Source: Ceratodon purpureus (lineage: Eukaryota > Streptophyta > Bryopsida > Pseudoditrichales > Ditrichaceae). From it: 64,000 bases of DNA. Every line of letters starts with the position of its first letter. Positions within the stretch are counted from its first letter, which is position 1. The stretch covers positions 16,556,153-16,620,152 of the forward strand of contig CM026422.1 in the NCBI GenBank assembly GCA_014871385.1, in the 5' to 3' direction. Shown here piece by piece: positions 21,107 to 33,033 of the stretch. The notes under the pieces are model-generated. The model ran no database searches. It was not told where the DNA came from and saw only the letters and a list, made by a program, of their open reading frames with translations. The position numbers were made by a program, and so were the translations under genes.

Positions 21107-24100
21107 TCATCCTCTGAAACATCCCTTCAAAAGCTGGGGTAACCGCATCCGTCCCCTTCGCTCAGAGTTAATAACTGGGTCAGAGTATACTTCCTCAACT
21201 ACTGGGTCGAAATATACATTACATTGAGGAGGACACGATGCTCGCAGTTGATCAAAATCTCCCAAACTCACTCCCCTGCATCCCCTCACATCGAGATCAA
21301 GCATTTTGGTCAAAGGCTCACTACTGGTCAACGACACTAACCCACTGCATCCAACAAGCCTAAGATATCCCAATGCCGGAAACATGATCCCCAGATCTGG
21401 CACTGCTTCCACACCATTGCAGTTCTTGATGGCAAGAAATACCAAACCAGGCACGGGCTCAGAGCTTGTCAACCTCGTCAGGAAGCCACATTCCCAAAGA
21501 AGGAGCCAATTCAAGTGAGGGAAGTTGCTCAGATCGGGCAGCTCCCTCACTGGTAAGTTCCGAATACACAACCTCTCCAACTGCCTGAAGGCTCCAATGC
21601 CCGTCACATCTGCTAAATTGCTGCACCTGCTGAGATCCAATCTTCGAAGGCCAATGAGCCTCTGAAAGTCCCGACGATCCAACTGCGTATTACAATCTTG
21701 GCGCTTGCACGAACTCTCCTCGCCTCGTCCCACGGCCGAATCCCAGCTCCTCAACATGTCACAATTACTAATTATCTGAAGCGATTCCAATCTCGTGAGT
21801 CCTTGCAAGTCTGGCAAGACCTCCAACAGTGTGCATTCATGAATTTCAATTTCCTCCAACGTGCTCAACTCGCTCAAACTTGTCGCATTCTTGAATTCGC
21901 AATCCCTCAGGGTCAATTTTCGCAAACTGGTCAGACCCTCGAAATCAGGCAGATCATCCACACCCTTACAATCCTCGACAAGGAGCGTATGCAACATCGT
22001 CAAGTCGTCTATTGCTATCAATTCTGCTAAACTCCATCCATGGATGCTCAATTCCTGCAGCTTCGTAAGCTGCCGGAGATTTGGCCTCTCCAACACTTCT
22101 CGAAAGTCAGCGACCAATTTCTGCAAGGAAATTAAACTGTCCAAGCCGGGCACTGCCTGCAAACGACGACCACCTAAATCCAGCACACGAAGGTTTTTCA
22201 GCTTCCTCAAATCAGGCAACTTCAATCTAGCTCTACACCAAAATATCTGATCTGAGGCATGAAGTTCCTCCAGTGCCACCAAATCTTCCAGACCTGGCAA
22301 TTCGGTGATCAATTCACACCCATCGATGTCCAATATCCGCATATTTCTCAACTTCCGTAGACTGGGCAACCTCTCAAGCTTCTCACAGCCCCAACAATTA
22401 AGCTCCTCCAGAGCAACCAAGTCACCCACACCAGGGCAGCTACGCAACTGCCTACACCCTCGCAGATTTAACACTCGCAAGTTGGTCAAGTTCAAGCTCA
22501 ACCCTGCCAATGTGGCCGCATTCTCACACTCGTAAAACTTAGCAACGCGCAAGGAAACCATGCTTCTGATATCTGGTAGCTTCCGACCTGGATAACAAAT
22601 CAAGCATAGACACTGCAGGTCTTCAAGACAAGCAATCTGCTTCACAAACTCCTGTGTAGGAGCTGTCACACCCAAAGAATCACAGCCGTAGACGAAATAC
22701 AAGAGGCTCCTTGGCAAACCTTGTATGACAAGGTTATCACCCGATTCAAAGCCCCACACCTCCAAGCTCTTGAGGTGAATGAGTCCTGACAAGTTGATCG
22801 CAACCTTCTTGGACATCCGCCTCTCCAATATTGAAATCTTCAGAACTGTCACGTTGGCAAAGTGACCAAAGTCCGCTTTCTCCAAACTCCTCGGATCATC
22901 ACCCAAGAACGCCATTCGCTTCACATTCTCCCAGCAAGCGCCAGACGGACTCGCTTCAACAAGTTCACTGCTGCAGTTCACTGCCTCGTACATCCACCGA
23001 CGCTGTCCCATCTCCCCACCATGGGTCTCCGCCAAACAAAATGCTCGCCACAAGTCATGCATGCCAATCCGTTCCTTAACTCCGTCACCCACCCTCTCCA
23101 GCAATGATTTTGCCCTCAGCCTCTCCAGCTGCAAATTAACATACAGAGTAACCGAAAGCAGGTCATTCCTAGTCATTGAAATGAGGGTCACATAAACTCA
23201 AAGTATACATGCTTAACCAGCATTCAATAAACTTTAAATTCAGTGCAAACTTAAGAATTCAATATTCTATAGGGCAAGATTCGCTGGTAAGGGCTGAATC
23301 CCAAGCTGCCTGCTGATCTGATACCACCAGAACACGGAAGCTAAGAGTTGTTTTGGATTACAGTCCCAATTCAATGTCACATCCTGCGTCATCAGATCAG
23401 AAGGGAGTATAGAGACCAGCCCATCATTACCAGACCAACAAACTACGTCAAATTCCACTTGCAAGAACCTAGAAATGGTCCTCAAATCTGTATACGTAAT
23501 GATTGCAGAGACGCCACGCCTTTGCTTACAAACTCACCGCTCTTATCACATCATCAACCCTTTGCAACTTATGCACCATGCCAAGCCATTCGAACACGCT
23601 GTAATCACCTTCGTAAAAGTATGAGTCTACATCTGGTAGATATAATGCAACATCCACAAACAACAACTGATCGCCAGGAGACAATGCATCAAAACTCTTC
23701 CTCAAGATGGAGAATATTGGATGATTGTTCTCCCTTGATTGGTTGAAGATGTCTTCGTCAATCCGATCTAATAGCATCACCCACTCATTCAAATTAGCCA
23801 GTCGGGACAATTGACTGCCCAATACAATCAATGCCAATGGATGGTAATGGCAACTCCCACTATCATCCTCCTTCTTAAAATAGCACCGTTGCACACATCG
23901 TAGTATTAACTTCTCATCCACACTATTCCTCAAGTGTGCATTAGATGATTGTGCAAATAAAGACTTGGCTTCTTCTAACAACAACTCGGGCATTTGCATG
24001 CACTTGCTGTCAACTATGTATGGATTCACACGCAATAGCCAATCTTTAGAACGTGCTGTCACCATCACAATGCTTCCGGTTGGAAGCCTCCCAGAGAGGT

Positions 24101-25806
24101 ATGTGAGCACTTCAGCTATTGATCCATCCTGGTCCGACATGTTGTCTAGAGCTAAGAAGATAGGATCTTTGATAATTCCTTCCTTTAGAGCATTTTGTAA
24201 CTGCAACCACAAATGTAAAAAAACATCAATCACCAACTTGGCATCTGTCTTAAAAATTGTTCCTAGAAAGTCTGTAATATATTGATCATATTGGCATTAC
24301 TTTGATGTGTTCACATTACCTGATTTTCATTGAACTCGTTCAATCGTTCCCGGCTAGTATTTGTAAGACTCTTTAGTACTTCTCTGAGCAAGCCTTCCTT
24401 GCTGCCTCGTTCTAATTCCGCATGACATACCTTCCCATGGTATTTTGTAAAGAAATCATTGCACAAAGCTTTGCAAATGGAGGTCTTTCCAATACCTCCC
24501 ATTCCATACAATCCCAAGACACAAACTCCATGAATGGGGTCCTTTCTCAAGGCATCAATTTTGCTTTGAATTATCTAGACAATAAATCACATAAACCAAA
24601 ATGTTAGCATGTATTTTGATATATAACATCACCTGTTACAAACCTAAAAAAGAAGATGAAATATCTCTAAAATATGATCTATTAAACATTTCAATGTTAT
24701 AAATTCAAGTCTAAGACAACCTAAAGAAGACCTAAAGCTTCATTCATGAAACTTACGTGATATGAAGCGACAATTTCATTTAATTCATATAAAATGATTA
24801 AGCAAAAAAATTTAAGCAATCCTACACTTACATTGCATATACGTGACTTTCCTTGAATATGAGAATCTTCCATTTTGATTTCCGCAGGAACCACTTTGCA
24901 TATCTCATCAACAATCTCCTTCACAAGCTTCATTTCACCAAATCCTTCAAACACCACACCATTTAATTTGCGAAGGTACTTCAATGCAGCTTCCCACTTT
25001 CCAACCTGGACTCTCTTAGGATTCTTTCTAGCCAACTCTTGCCAAAATGAAAACCACCCACTACACTTGTCATGGTCTTCAAGATCTTTTGGTGAAGTCC
25101 TAAAAAACACGGGTATGACTTTGAAGTTGGACTTCCCCTTCTCCACTTCATCAAGCACCCTCTCATGCATGGCGACCAACTCCATCATTGGCCACTTTGA
25201 TGTGAAGAACTCATCCGACAAGATGACCACTCCCACATCACATTGCCGGATTGCATCGAAGATATGCCTTGGAAAATCTTCCCCAATTGGTAAGCTCTCT
25301 CGGCGCTTGTCAAAGAAGGGAAACCTGTAGCATCCTTCCAGCTCCATACACAAGTGCTCCACAAAACCTTTCTGAAAACCGCTATGGCTCAAGAAAATCT
25401 TATGTTTAGCTTGTAGTGCAACATCTTCACCATCATCCATGCTCCCACCATCCCTGAAAGTCATCCATGAAGTTGAGAACAAGAAGAGTCTAAGAGGAAC
25501 AGCACTTCAGTAAAAAGATCGCACAATGCCACTTTGATCATCTTCATTCCACAACCGTCATCGATACAGTACAAGAAGAACGAAAGACATTAATTGGCCC
25601 ATGACGTTCTCCTCTCAACTTGGCAGACAGCACAGTAACATGAAAGTCCTAAACTGAATTCCATGGCGTTTAGACAAGTTTGGAAAAGCCACTAAATCCT
25701 TTCCAGTCAAATTATAAGTTGTGTCACATGCTATTAGTTTAATTGCAAAAATCCAAATCACTTACATGTTGCTACTGGACGTGGATGCAACGCTCTGGTG
25801 CTCCAT
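21107..25806 (-). CDS. TIR-NB-ARC-LRR (TNL) immune receptor
   Basis: Model complement(join(21107..23128,23538..24200,24320..24574,24832..25453,25766..25806)), 1,200 aa. All introns are GT-AG. The first exon is 41 bp (MEHQSVASTSSSN) and splices in frame to the TIR exon; the other three junctions are phase 0. TIR, about 30-190: KHKIFLSHSG, the FPFFDKR segment, and WPMMEL, whose E105 is at the position of the NADase glutamate. NB-ARC: P-loop GMGGIGKT (245-252), Walker B-like FLALDN (321-326), VMVTARSKDW sensor, HPLAL in place of GLPLA, and MHD at 550-552. From about 610 the protein is LRR to the end, in the plant C3 style (LEELNCWGCEKLERLP). It is expected to sense pathogen effectors in the cytoplasm and signal through TIR NADase activity. 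The WPMMEL and HPLAL variants resemble bryophyte TNLs. It looks intact. Confidence 0.9.
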
Positions 25807-26850
25807 GCTCTGTAGCTTTGCAAGTCTGCAAAATATCTCAAAATTAACATCATGCATCAGAATCGGCACTCTGACTCATTTCAAAATCAGTCTCTAATAG
25901 CTCATAATAGCCACATCACACCTTGTGCGACACATGAACCTAAACATGCCCAAAAACATTGCAGAACTAATTCGGATGAATTTTGTGCAAAGAAAAAAAA
26001 AAGCTCTAGATCAGTTATGCCCTAAGAGGATGTGCTTAATGCTTGTCGTTGAAACTCTCCGCACAGATAGTTCCGATGGCAAGAAATGTGCTGTCCAACA
26101 ACAGGGAGTGGCGAATATTTTCTAAGGATCGGAAGCTAGAATATGGAGTTCAAAAGGAAGTATGCAGGATAGACAGATCGATTAGTAGAGTACCTGCGTA
26201 GTAATTCGGCCAACAGATGGCAAGCCACAAGGTCGGCTGGTGATTACCGACCTTACCGACAAGTGCGCTCATTGAAAACTTACCCGAGATCTGCAACTGG
26301 AACTACTCTAGCCTACTGCCATAGCGTAAGTTAACTCTGGGGAAGCACTTCCCATCGTGCTCAAGTCGGCTGAATCGACCACGCCATCTTTTTCCAGAAA
26401 CCCTCGCCGGTCGACCCGCTTTGTCCGCTTCGGAACGAAGATACGATCCAAAACGAGAAACTCTAGTCAGGTAAATTTCTGGCTATATATGAACATGATT
26501 TTGCAACGCAACTGGACTAACTTACTACTGTACATCGTGATTTAGAGCCTGGAAGATTAGACCAAGAGCGGCACCTACAGACGAGGGTTGCAGCATAGGG
26601 AACCTCGCGCCTGGACATGGCCTTCGAGAGTGTCGGAGCCAGGACTGGATGTACAGTACTGTACAGCACAGACGACGAATGGAGCATGGCCTGCAAGTGA
26701 CTTGTTCGCGGAGCTTGCACTTTGACTGTAGCGATGGAGCGCTACAGTGATGAGGCCCCAGTTGAGTCCCGACTCCCAAGCTTGGCGATGCACGAGTTCC
26801 TTCTCGTGCAATCGTTTGAAATTCTGCCCAATCACCAGTTAGGGTGATTG
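25807..26850. other. 5' flank of the TNL gene
   Basis: About 1 kb between the TNL start and the TIR element at 26851. It presumably contains the TNL promoter. An 8-bp-arm hairpin (TGCACGAG ... CTCGTGCA) lies at 26789-26810. No coding frame here has family support. Confidence 0.4.
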
Positions 26851-27207
26851 TACCTAAAACCACCAATTTAAAGATTTTGAGCCTTTCTTTTCAAGGTTAT
26901 TTTTGGGGTATAATTTTTGCATGTAGGAAAGTTGTTTTCTAACATAGTACAAAATTTTCAAAATTTTCTTCCCAATACATAAATAGATACAAATTTCTAA
27001 ACACAAAACTGATCTGTAGACTTTTTCCATTGTCACACCTAGCTGGTACTAATTTTCACTCACTCATGATCCGACCAAAAACCACCAGTTTTTTGAGTGT
27101 TTTGATTGATCAATTTGAATTGAATGTTCTGACAATGCTAGTTTAGCCTAATTGCGGTTATGGGGAGACCTGCAAGTTGGTTCTGAGGATGCTGGTGGTT
27201 TTAGGTA
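26851..27207. mobile_element. TIR element family B, copy 1
   Basis: About 357 bp bounded by the inverted repeat TACCTAAAACCACCA at 26851-26865 and its complement at 27193-27207. TA at both edges may be the target-site duplication, as in Tc1/mariner or Stowaway-like elements. Its reverse complement matches the element at 58979-59374 along the whole length (roughly 75-80% by eye), including the words GACAATGGAAAA and TTGGGAAGAAAATTTTG. It encodes no transposase. The small minus-strand frame beginning MTMEK is shared with the other copy only because the DNA is. Confidence 0.8.
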
Positions 27208-28872
27208 TATCAATCCTAGTTACATACCAAGGAGTCGAAGTTCCTAACCTTCTTGGCAATTGTAGACAAAATGTAACTATGGCAATTAATTCCAATGAAC
27301 ATAAAACTTAGGTCCACCTTACTCTAAGAATGAAGACCTATTTCAAGTTATTACATGCTTAAATCCTTACAAATGGTTAATTGGATTCACAAAATCAACA
27401 CCAATTTCCTTACATGATGTACTCCAGGCCATTCCTTGAAATTGGTAATTTTTATTTTTCAAATTTCTTCGTACAGTCGTCCCTGTCTATTATGACATGT
27501 TTAAGAAGCCTTAACTTTACAATGGCAAACATGGATTAATCATAGAAACGACTTGTCCCATGTGTATTGCTTAAAATAATAATATGGTCATATTATGGAG
27601 TGTCATAATATGGAGATTAGACTGTAGCAAAGGTTTTATACAATAATTGTATGATATTTGGGTAATACTTTAGTGATAACATGTTTACATATAAGTAATA
27701 TCTAAGCTTTATACAATCATATTTCCTTAATGTTTCGCTAAAAGTTTTCCTTTAATTTCAAAATTTCTTTTAAAAATAAGTAACTAGATTTTCAGTGTAA
27801 CAATTTGATTACAAACAACTAAAATCATCACTATTAAAATTCATATTTAATGGCCAGGAATTATAATTGAACAAGTTGAAATTTTATTTAATCTAATTTG
27901 CGACCTTTAGGTTGTATGGAGGCTTATTTTGTTATATAAAACAAACCTAATACCATAGGTTATTAGTAGCTTCGGCAAAAAACACTTATTTACAAATCTA
28001 AGTAAATTTTCTAAAAATTCTCAAACTCTATTTGGTCAAAAAAAAAATCAAATTATAGTGCTAGTAGTGGAATATGATGGTTTTGAAGAGTCCACTGCAA
28101 AGCATAAGATAAAATTGCCCAAATTTGTTATATTCTTTTTCAAGTTCCATTGCAAAGCAATATCCAAAACTGCCCAACTTTGATGTATTATTTTTCAAAT
28201 TCCATTCCAAAGCAATGTCCAAGCTGCTAGAAACCTAGAGCATAAAATGACAAAGCAATTGTTGTTACCAACATATGATTTGCATTACCCTTGTCTAAAT
28301 GATAAAGAAATTATTGTCATTGACATATAATTTCTATGACGTTGTCAAAAGTTAGAACTTTTGAAGGATTTTTTAGAAAATATCTAATATCTTACAAATT
28401 ATGTTGGCATTAATTTTTGTAAGTTTTTGAAACATATTTGCAACATATCCTTCGTGACTCTTTAGTTTCCAGAACACTTGATTTTTTATCAACAATCCTT
28501 ATCACTTACAAGTCAACCAATGCCTAACCTGTAGATTAATCATATTATTATTTCAACATATTCCACAAACTATATCTATCACTGGTAAGTATGTTTGTTA
28601 TCACAACAGATGTAGTTGCTTCCGGGTAGCATACACCTTGTTCCAAGGTCCAACCATTCTACTATGGACACCGTCACATGTCATTGAAACATGTGGTTAT
28701 CATGGCTTAATTTTTCATGAAATCAAGCTTCTACTACACTCATGAAAGTTGATTCCAAAAACACCTCCGTTCATCAGTTTAACAACCCTGGATAAGAACC
28801 AATTATTGAGTTAAATTAAGCTATATACATTAATTTTTAAATAAAATAAATGGATAATAAAATTTTGATGAC
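27208..28872. other. AT-rich spacer downstream of the BODYGUARD-like gene
   Basis: 1.66 kb with no gene. It includes a degenerate ~58-bp repeat at 28088-28227 and a duplicated TCATATTATGGAG-type word at about 27586-27620. The 3' UTR of the minus-strand gene at 28873 lies at its right end. Confidence 0.5.
28088..28227. repeat. Degenerate ~58-bp tandem repeat, 2.5 copies
   Basis: The segment TTCCATTGCAAAGCAATATCC, followed by a TGCCCAA-containing stretch, recurs with substitutions at about 28094, 28147 and 28203. It is AT-rich and non-coding. Confidence 0.65.
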
Positions 28873-31655
28873 CTATTGGTAATGACCAAGAATTTGAGTC
28901 TCCAATTCTTGAGCGAGCTCCTGTTCTCGACCCAAGACAACTGACAAGTGATCAGCTCCGGGGATTCTTGAAAGAGTCACATTCGTGAACTTCCGAGTGA
29001 GGGCAACACCGCATTCCACAGAGCATGTTCCATCGTCCTCTCCATGGATCACATGGACATGCCGCCCAGCTTTGGCAAGCTCTGTCATGGAGTGTTCCAT
29101 CACAAAGGGCCCAGCGCAGATGGTGTTGTGGAACATCTTGAAGGCCGAGTTATGGCTATGCTGCATGTAATCGTGTATGAAAGAAGCCGGCATTCTGCAC
29201 AGAAAACCAGTCAACACAGGGTTTAGCAATGAGTGATAAGGTAGATGAACACACTGCCACTCTTGGGATTTTAGCATACACAGAGATGGACAAAGAACTT
29301 GGGCTAATTCGCCTCGTTTCATTAATTCAAGGAGATGAGAATTACTAAAGCATTAAGAGTTGATAAATTCAACAATTCATGAGAAGTGAACAATTTTTCA
29401 AAAATTATGTTCAGAAGGACTTTGAGACAATTGTAGACTTCTCCACACAACATAAATACATGCACAACACTGCGTGCAATGATAGGATTTTTGAACAAAC
29501 GTTAACGCAAACTTAATGTCACAAGGTGCAGGGTTAATGATCGAGTTGGAAGAAGACCCTGGGCATGGTGGTATTGGGACCCTTGTAGGATAGGGTTCCC
29601 TAACTCAGTCGCACAAGAGGGGCTCGTTTATTTTCTCATATAGAATAAAAAGTTAACGCTTCTCTGTTGATAAATATTTCCCTTTCAGCTTGGTACAAAA
29701 CGATTAAGACGATGCGTCGGAATAGAATCTAGTGATATGTTTGATAATTAGAACCAGGGGTTAAGTTGTTTTAACTTGTTCGGCAAGACTGAATGACATG
29801 AGATAATAATAGTATTGAGAAAGAAGGGGGTTTAGGGCAAGAATCACCTGCTGCCCAAAAGTTTGGAGAAGAATGTCATGAGAGGAATCCAGAATCTGTG
29901 GTGTTTGCAAAACACAAGGCACACGACTCTTCCCAGATGCTCGTACCAGGACATGAGTGCGTGAACAAATGCAAAAAAGGGCCAAACTTTCTGTGGTGCC
30001 ACATTGCTCAAAACATAGGATGCAGGCGGCACGCCAGGTCTCGTTGGGAAGTAAAGCTGCAAAATAGGTCGTTAAGTAGCAGTTCGGCCATCAGAAAATT
30101 AAAAGACATTCATTTTGAAAAGGCCAACTTTTCAATTTTTCTTCCAGCACATTTTCAATCTTACTCAAAAAGAGACAAAGACCTACACACTCAGCTGTCC
30201 AGCAAACAACAGGATAGGTAATTATAGGGGAGTCGACGTACCGGCGCAAGAATGGTGATGGAATTTACAGCAGCTGGATCCTGACCAGCCAAGGCCAACG
30301 CAATTGTGCAGCCCATGGAATGTGCCACCAGGTGGAACTTCTTGATTCCATATTTCTCAAGAACGGATCTGAAAGAATGGTCATTACAGGGCTACACGTA
30401 AGCCACGATAAGTTTCAAACTAAGCCAAGTTCACGCAACCCACATACATCCCCATCGGGAAAGAAGAAAGAGGCTCTCCCAGAATCTCCCAGAGAAAAGG
30501 GATTTCAAGCGGCTCTTTAATCTGAATTAGCTCTTGGCCAAGTGGTGAGCTTGTGTTCGAGGATCCTTGGCACTGAAATGCATAAGTGATGAAATTGAAA
30601 TTAAAAACACTTTTTCAATTTCGAGAATATTCATCGCAGTACATGTCAGCCATGGACATTCGAAAACCTGATTGATGCATTAAGAAGCAGATGAACCATT
30701 TCAAGCACCACAACACTCACAAATACTTCCTAAGTTTGTCTGTAAATTAAGGCACAATCTTGATTCTGGAATTCAATGCGACGGTTGCAAAAATTAATGT
30801 GAAGTCCAGGTTTACCTTCGGATCATCTCCACGTGGTCCGCATTCGTGTACAAAAACTCGTGAGGTCGAGGGCTCTTCCCAAACCCAAGCACGTCCACAG
30901 CAAACAACCGATGTGACGATCGGACCTCCTTCGACAAATGCGGCAGCACCGTTTCCACCCAAAACGACGACGACGACAGAAACCCGTGCACAAATATCAC
31001 ATTATGCACTCCAGAATCAAACTCCTTCCCATCGAAATCTGCCAACACCAGAGCATTTCAAAACCCAAGTCACACTCCAAAACTCCTCCAAAAAAGCCAT
31101 CAAACCACATAACCTTAAAAAAAAAAAAAACCAAGACACACCTTTGCAATCAGCATGAACGTACAGAAGAGTCTCCTTCTTCAGCCAAGCAGTGCACGTC
31201 TCGCATCCACAATCCGACCAACACGTCGACCGCAAACGCTTACTCTTCGTGGCCACCTCACTCGAAGGCGCCACCGCCACCGCCTTCCGCCGGCCCCTCG
31301 TCTTCCATCTCTCCACGAAGCTCACAATCCTGGAGCTTCCCACCGCATCCTCCTCCTCACCCCCTCGCCCAGCATTCCACTTCTTCCCCCGCTCGTAGAG
31401 CGTATGACTCGGTCCCCTCCAAAAATCCAGCGCGTTGTACACACTCCCGCCATCGCCAACTCCTAGGGCACTCGGATGAGGAGCACAATGACACGGCGTG
31501 GAATTCCGGTCCACCTGCCAGTCCAGGAAACGAAACACCGGGCACAGCAGCTTATCCAGCAACCCACAGATCCCAAACACAATGTAGTTGAGCGCCGACA
31601 GCCAAACCTCCACACTTCCCACTCTCTGAACAGCCATCCTCAACCGGTACTTCAT
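28873..31655 (-). CDS. BODYGUARD-like alpha/beta hydrolase
   Basis: Model complement(join(28873..29194,29848..30056,30242..30368,30816..31038,31142..31655)), 464 aa, the usual BODYGUARD length. All five junctions are GT-AG and keep frame. The family (Arabidopsis BDG1 and relatives) is needed for cutin formation and cuticle organisation at the cell surface. Visible marks: a hydrophobic N-terminal helix (about 15-45), the signature WSDCGCETC with AWL in exon 1, the HGFLSSSSFW oxyanion region, AVDVLGFGKSPRP, the nucleophile elbow HSMGC (S263), MSWYEHLGR followed by CKHHRFW, a candidate acid in HGEDDG (D411/D412) and a catalytic His in GADH (H440). The start is ATG 31655 because the frame further upstream opens only with a TTG. 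A 104-bp intron contains a poly-A/T run. Nothing is broken, so it is likely functional. Confidence 0.92.
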
Positions 31656-32582
31656 CGCTCCTCTACCCTTCCAACAACTCAACCAAGCTCCTACCCTTTG
31701 ACCTCCAATCTCCAAAACCTCTCAGCATCAACCCAAGTCATCCTCCGACCTCTCCTTCAATCATCACTCATCATCCTAAAATGATCCTCCAAATCCACCA
31801 CAACTCATAGTTTTATCTGCAACTTGATGTCCAGGTTTCAACCCAAGGTTAGTGGAATCTGAAACCAATTGGGTAAGGTACACAAGCACATCAACCGGAT
31901 CGACCCAAGTCGTCCCACCTTCAACCTTCAACCTTGCATCATAGCACTTCAACCTTGCATCATATGACTTCAACCTTACATCATATGACTTCAACCTTGC
32001 ATCATATTACTTCAAATTTGCATCATATCACTTCAAGTCATCAACCTAGCATCATAACTTAGAACTAGACAGGTAAACAAATGCCGCCGATGCAACTATA
32101 AGTAAGAAGCTGAGTTGTTTGGTGTGGTATGAACCCAAGGTGGGAGAGGGAGTTTGGTAAGGTGCAGGCTGCAGGGTGATGATGAAGATGGGAGTTTGGG
32201 ATTCGGAGGTGGCACCATGGCAGCTGAGGATTCTGTGTGATGATAAAAGAGAAGAGACGGCAGGTGAGTGTGACGACTCGTGTTGGTTGTGCAAGTTGAC
32301 CACTGTGGATGGAAATGGGGGCTTGGCATCTTGTAATTGTTACTTGTGATTTGGAATTCAAGGAAATGGGGGCTCAGTGGGCAAAGTGGTGGGTGGGCCT
32401 GGTCAGGTGTGCAGTGTTGGAGCTGTTTTGGTGGAAAGTTCGGGGTGATGTGGCAGGGGAGGTGGCAATGCCATGGCTTGTTTCAACTTGGGAAAATGGG
32501 AGGACTTTTGCATGCCTTGGAGTTGGAACTTGGAAGTGACTCGAGGAAGGTGATGTCATTGGACTGGAAGTCCTGCTTGCAA
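31656..32582. other. 5' flank of the BODYGUARD-like gene
   Basis: About 930 bp containing the gene's likely promoter and the 21-bp array at 31921-32060. No convincing coding frame; the Pro/Ser-rich frames on the minus strand have no family support. Confidence 0.4.
31921..32060. repeat. 21-bp tandem array near the BODYGUARD-like 5' end
   Basis: Six to seven copies of CTTCAACCTTGCATCATATGA at an exact 21-bp step (31927, 31948, 31969, 31990 and on) with a few substitutions. It starts about 270 bp upstream of the start codon. Because 21 is a multiple of three, the minus-strand frame is a 7-residue repeat. Confidence 0.85.
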
Positions 32583-33033
32583 TATGGTAAACTGTGCTAT
32601 GACCGCCACTTTTCTATGACCGTCATCCTTAGAAGTGGCATTCCCCATCTATGAATACCCTATTTATGAACGCCCCCCATCTATGAATAACGTAGTGGCA
32701 GTCATGGGATATTAGTGGCGACACCCTTTAAAATTCTATAACTAATTCATATCATGTCCAAAAATTATGCTTCCACCTCCTGTCTTCTTTAAATCTTAAG
32801 TTTTATCTATGAAAAATAGTTACAAAATACAACTACATGCCTAATATTGCTGAATCCTTATTGTGGCGGTCATAGCACTAGTAGAAAAGGTGCACAACTA
32901 TACCAAAGGTGAACACCTAAATGTGACCAATTACACCAAAAACTTGAAATATTCGGTGTAATTGGTCACAATTTGGTGTTCATTTTTGGTGTAGTTGTGC
33001 ACCTTTTCCACTAGTGTAGGCCAGTTTACCATA
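32583..33033. mobile_element. Small TIR element, interrupted near its right end
   Basis: The left arm 32583-32609 (TATGGTAAACTG ... ATGACCGCCAC) is matched, inverted, by the right arm split into 32863-32875 and 33017-33033. If the inserted CACTA-type element and one copy of its 3-bp duplication are removed, 25 of 27 positions pair. The ancestral element was about 307 bp. TA at both ends fits a TA-targeting family. It has no coding capacity. Confidence 0.8.
32876..33016. mobile_element. CACTA-type foldback MITE, 141 bp
   Basis: It begins CACTAGTAGAAAAGG and ends CCTTTTCCACTAGTG, with long inverted arms of about 60 bp that make nearly the whole element a hairpin. It is flanked by TAG on both sides (32873-32875 and 33017-33019), the 3-bp duplication typical of CACTA elements. 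CACTAGTAGAAAA termini are known from plant CACTA families. It sits inside the right terminal repeat of the element at 32583-33033, so it is the younger insertion. Confidence 0.92.

Noticed and set aside
30535-30565. tRNA-like A box TGGCCAAGTGG followed by GTTCGAGG
   Set aside because: The A box is perfect but the B-like box is only about 18 bp away and carries an extra base; no cloverleaf forms, and it lies in an intron of the hydrolase gene.
30747-31591. Plus-strand frames opposite the hydrolase exons
   Set aside because: Antisense shadows of the GC-rich first exons of the BODYGUARD-like gene.
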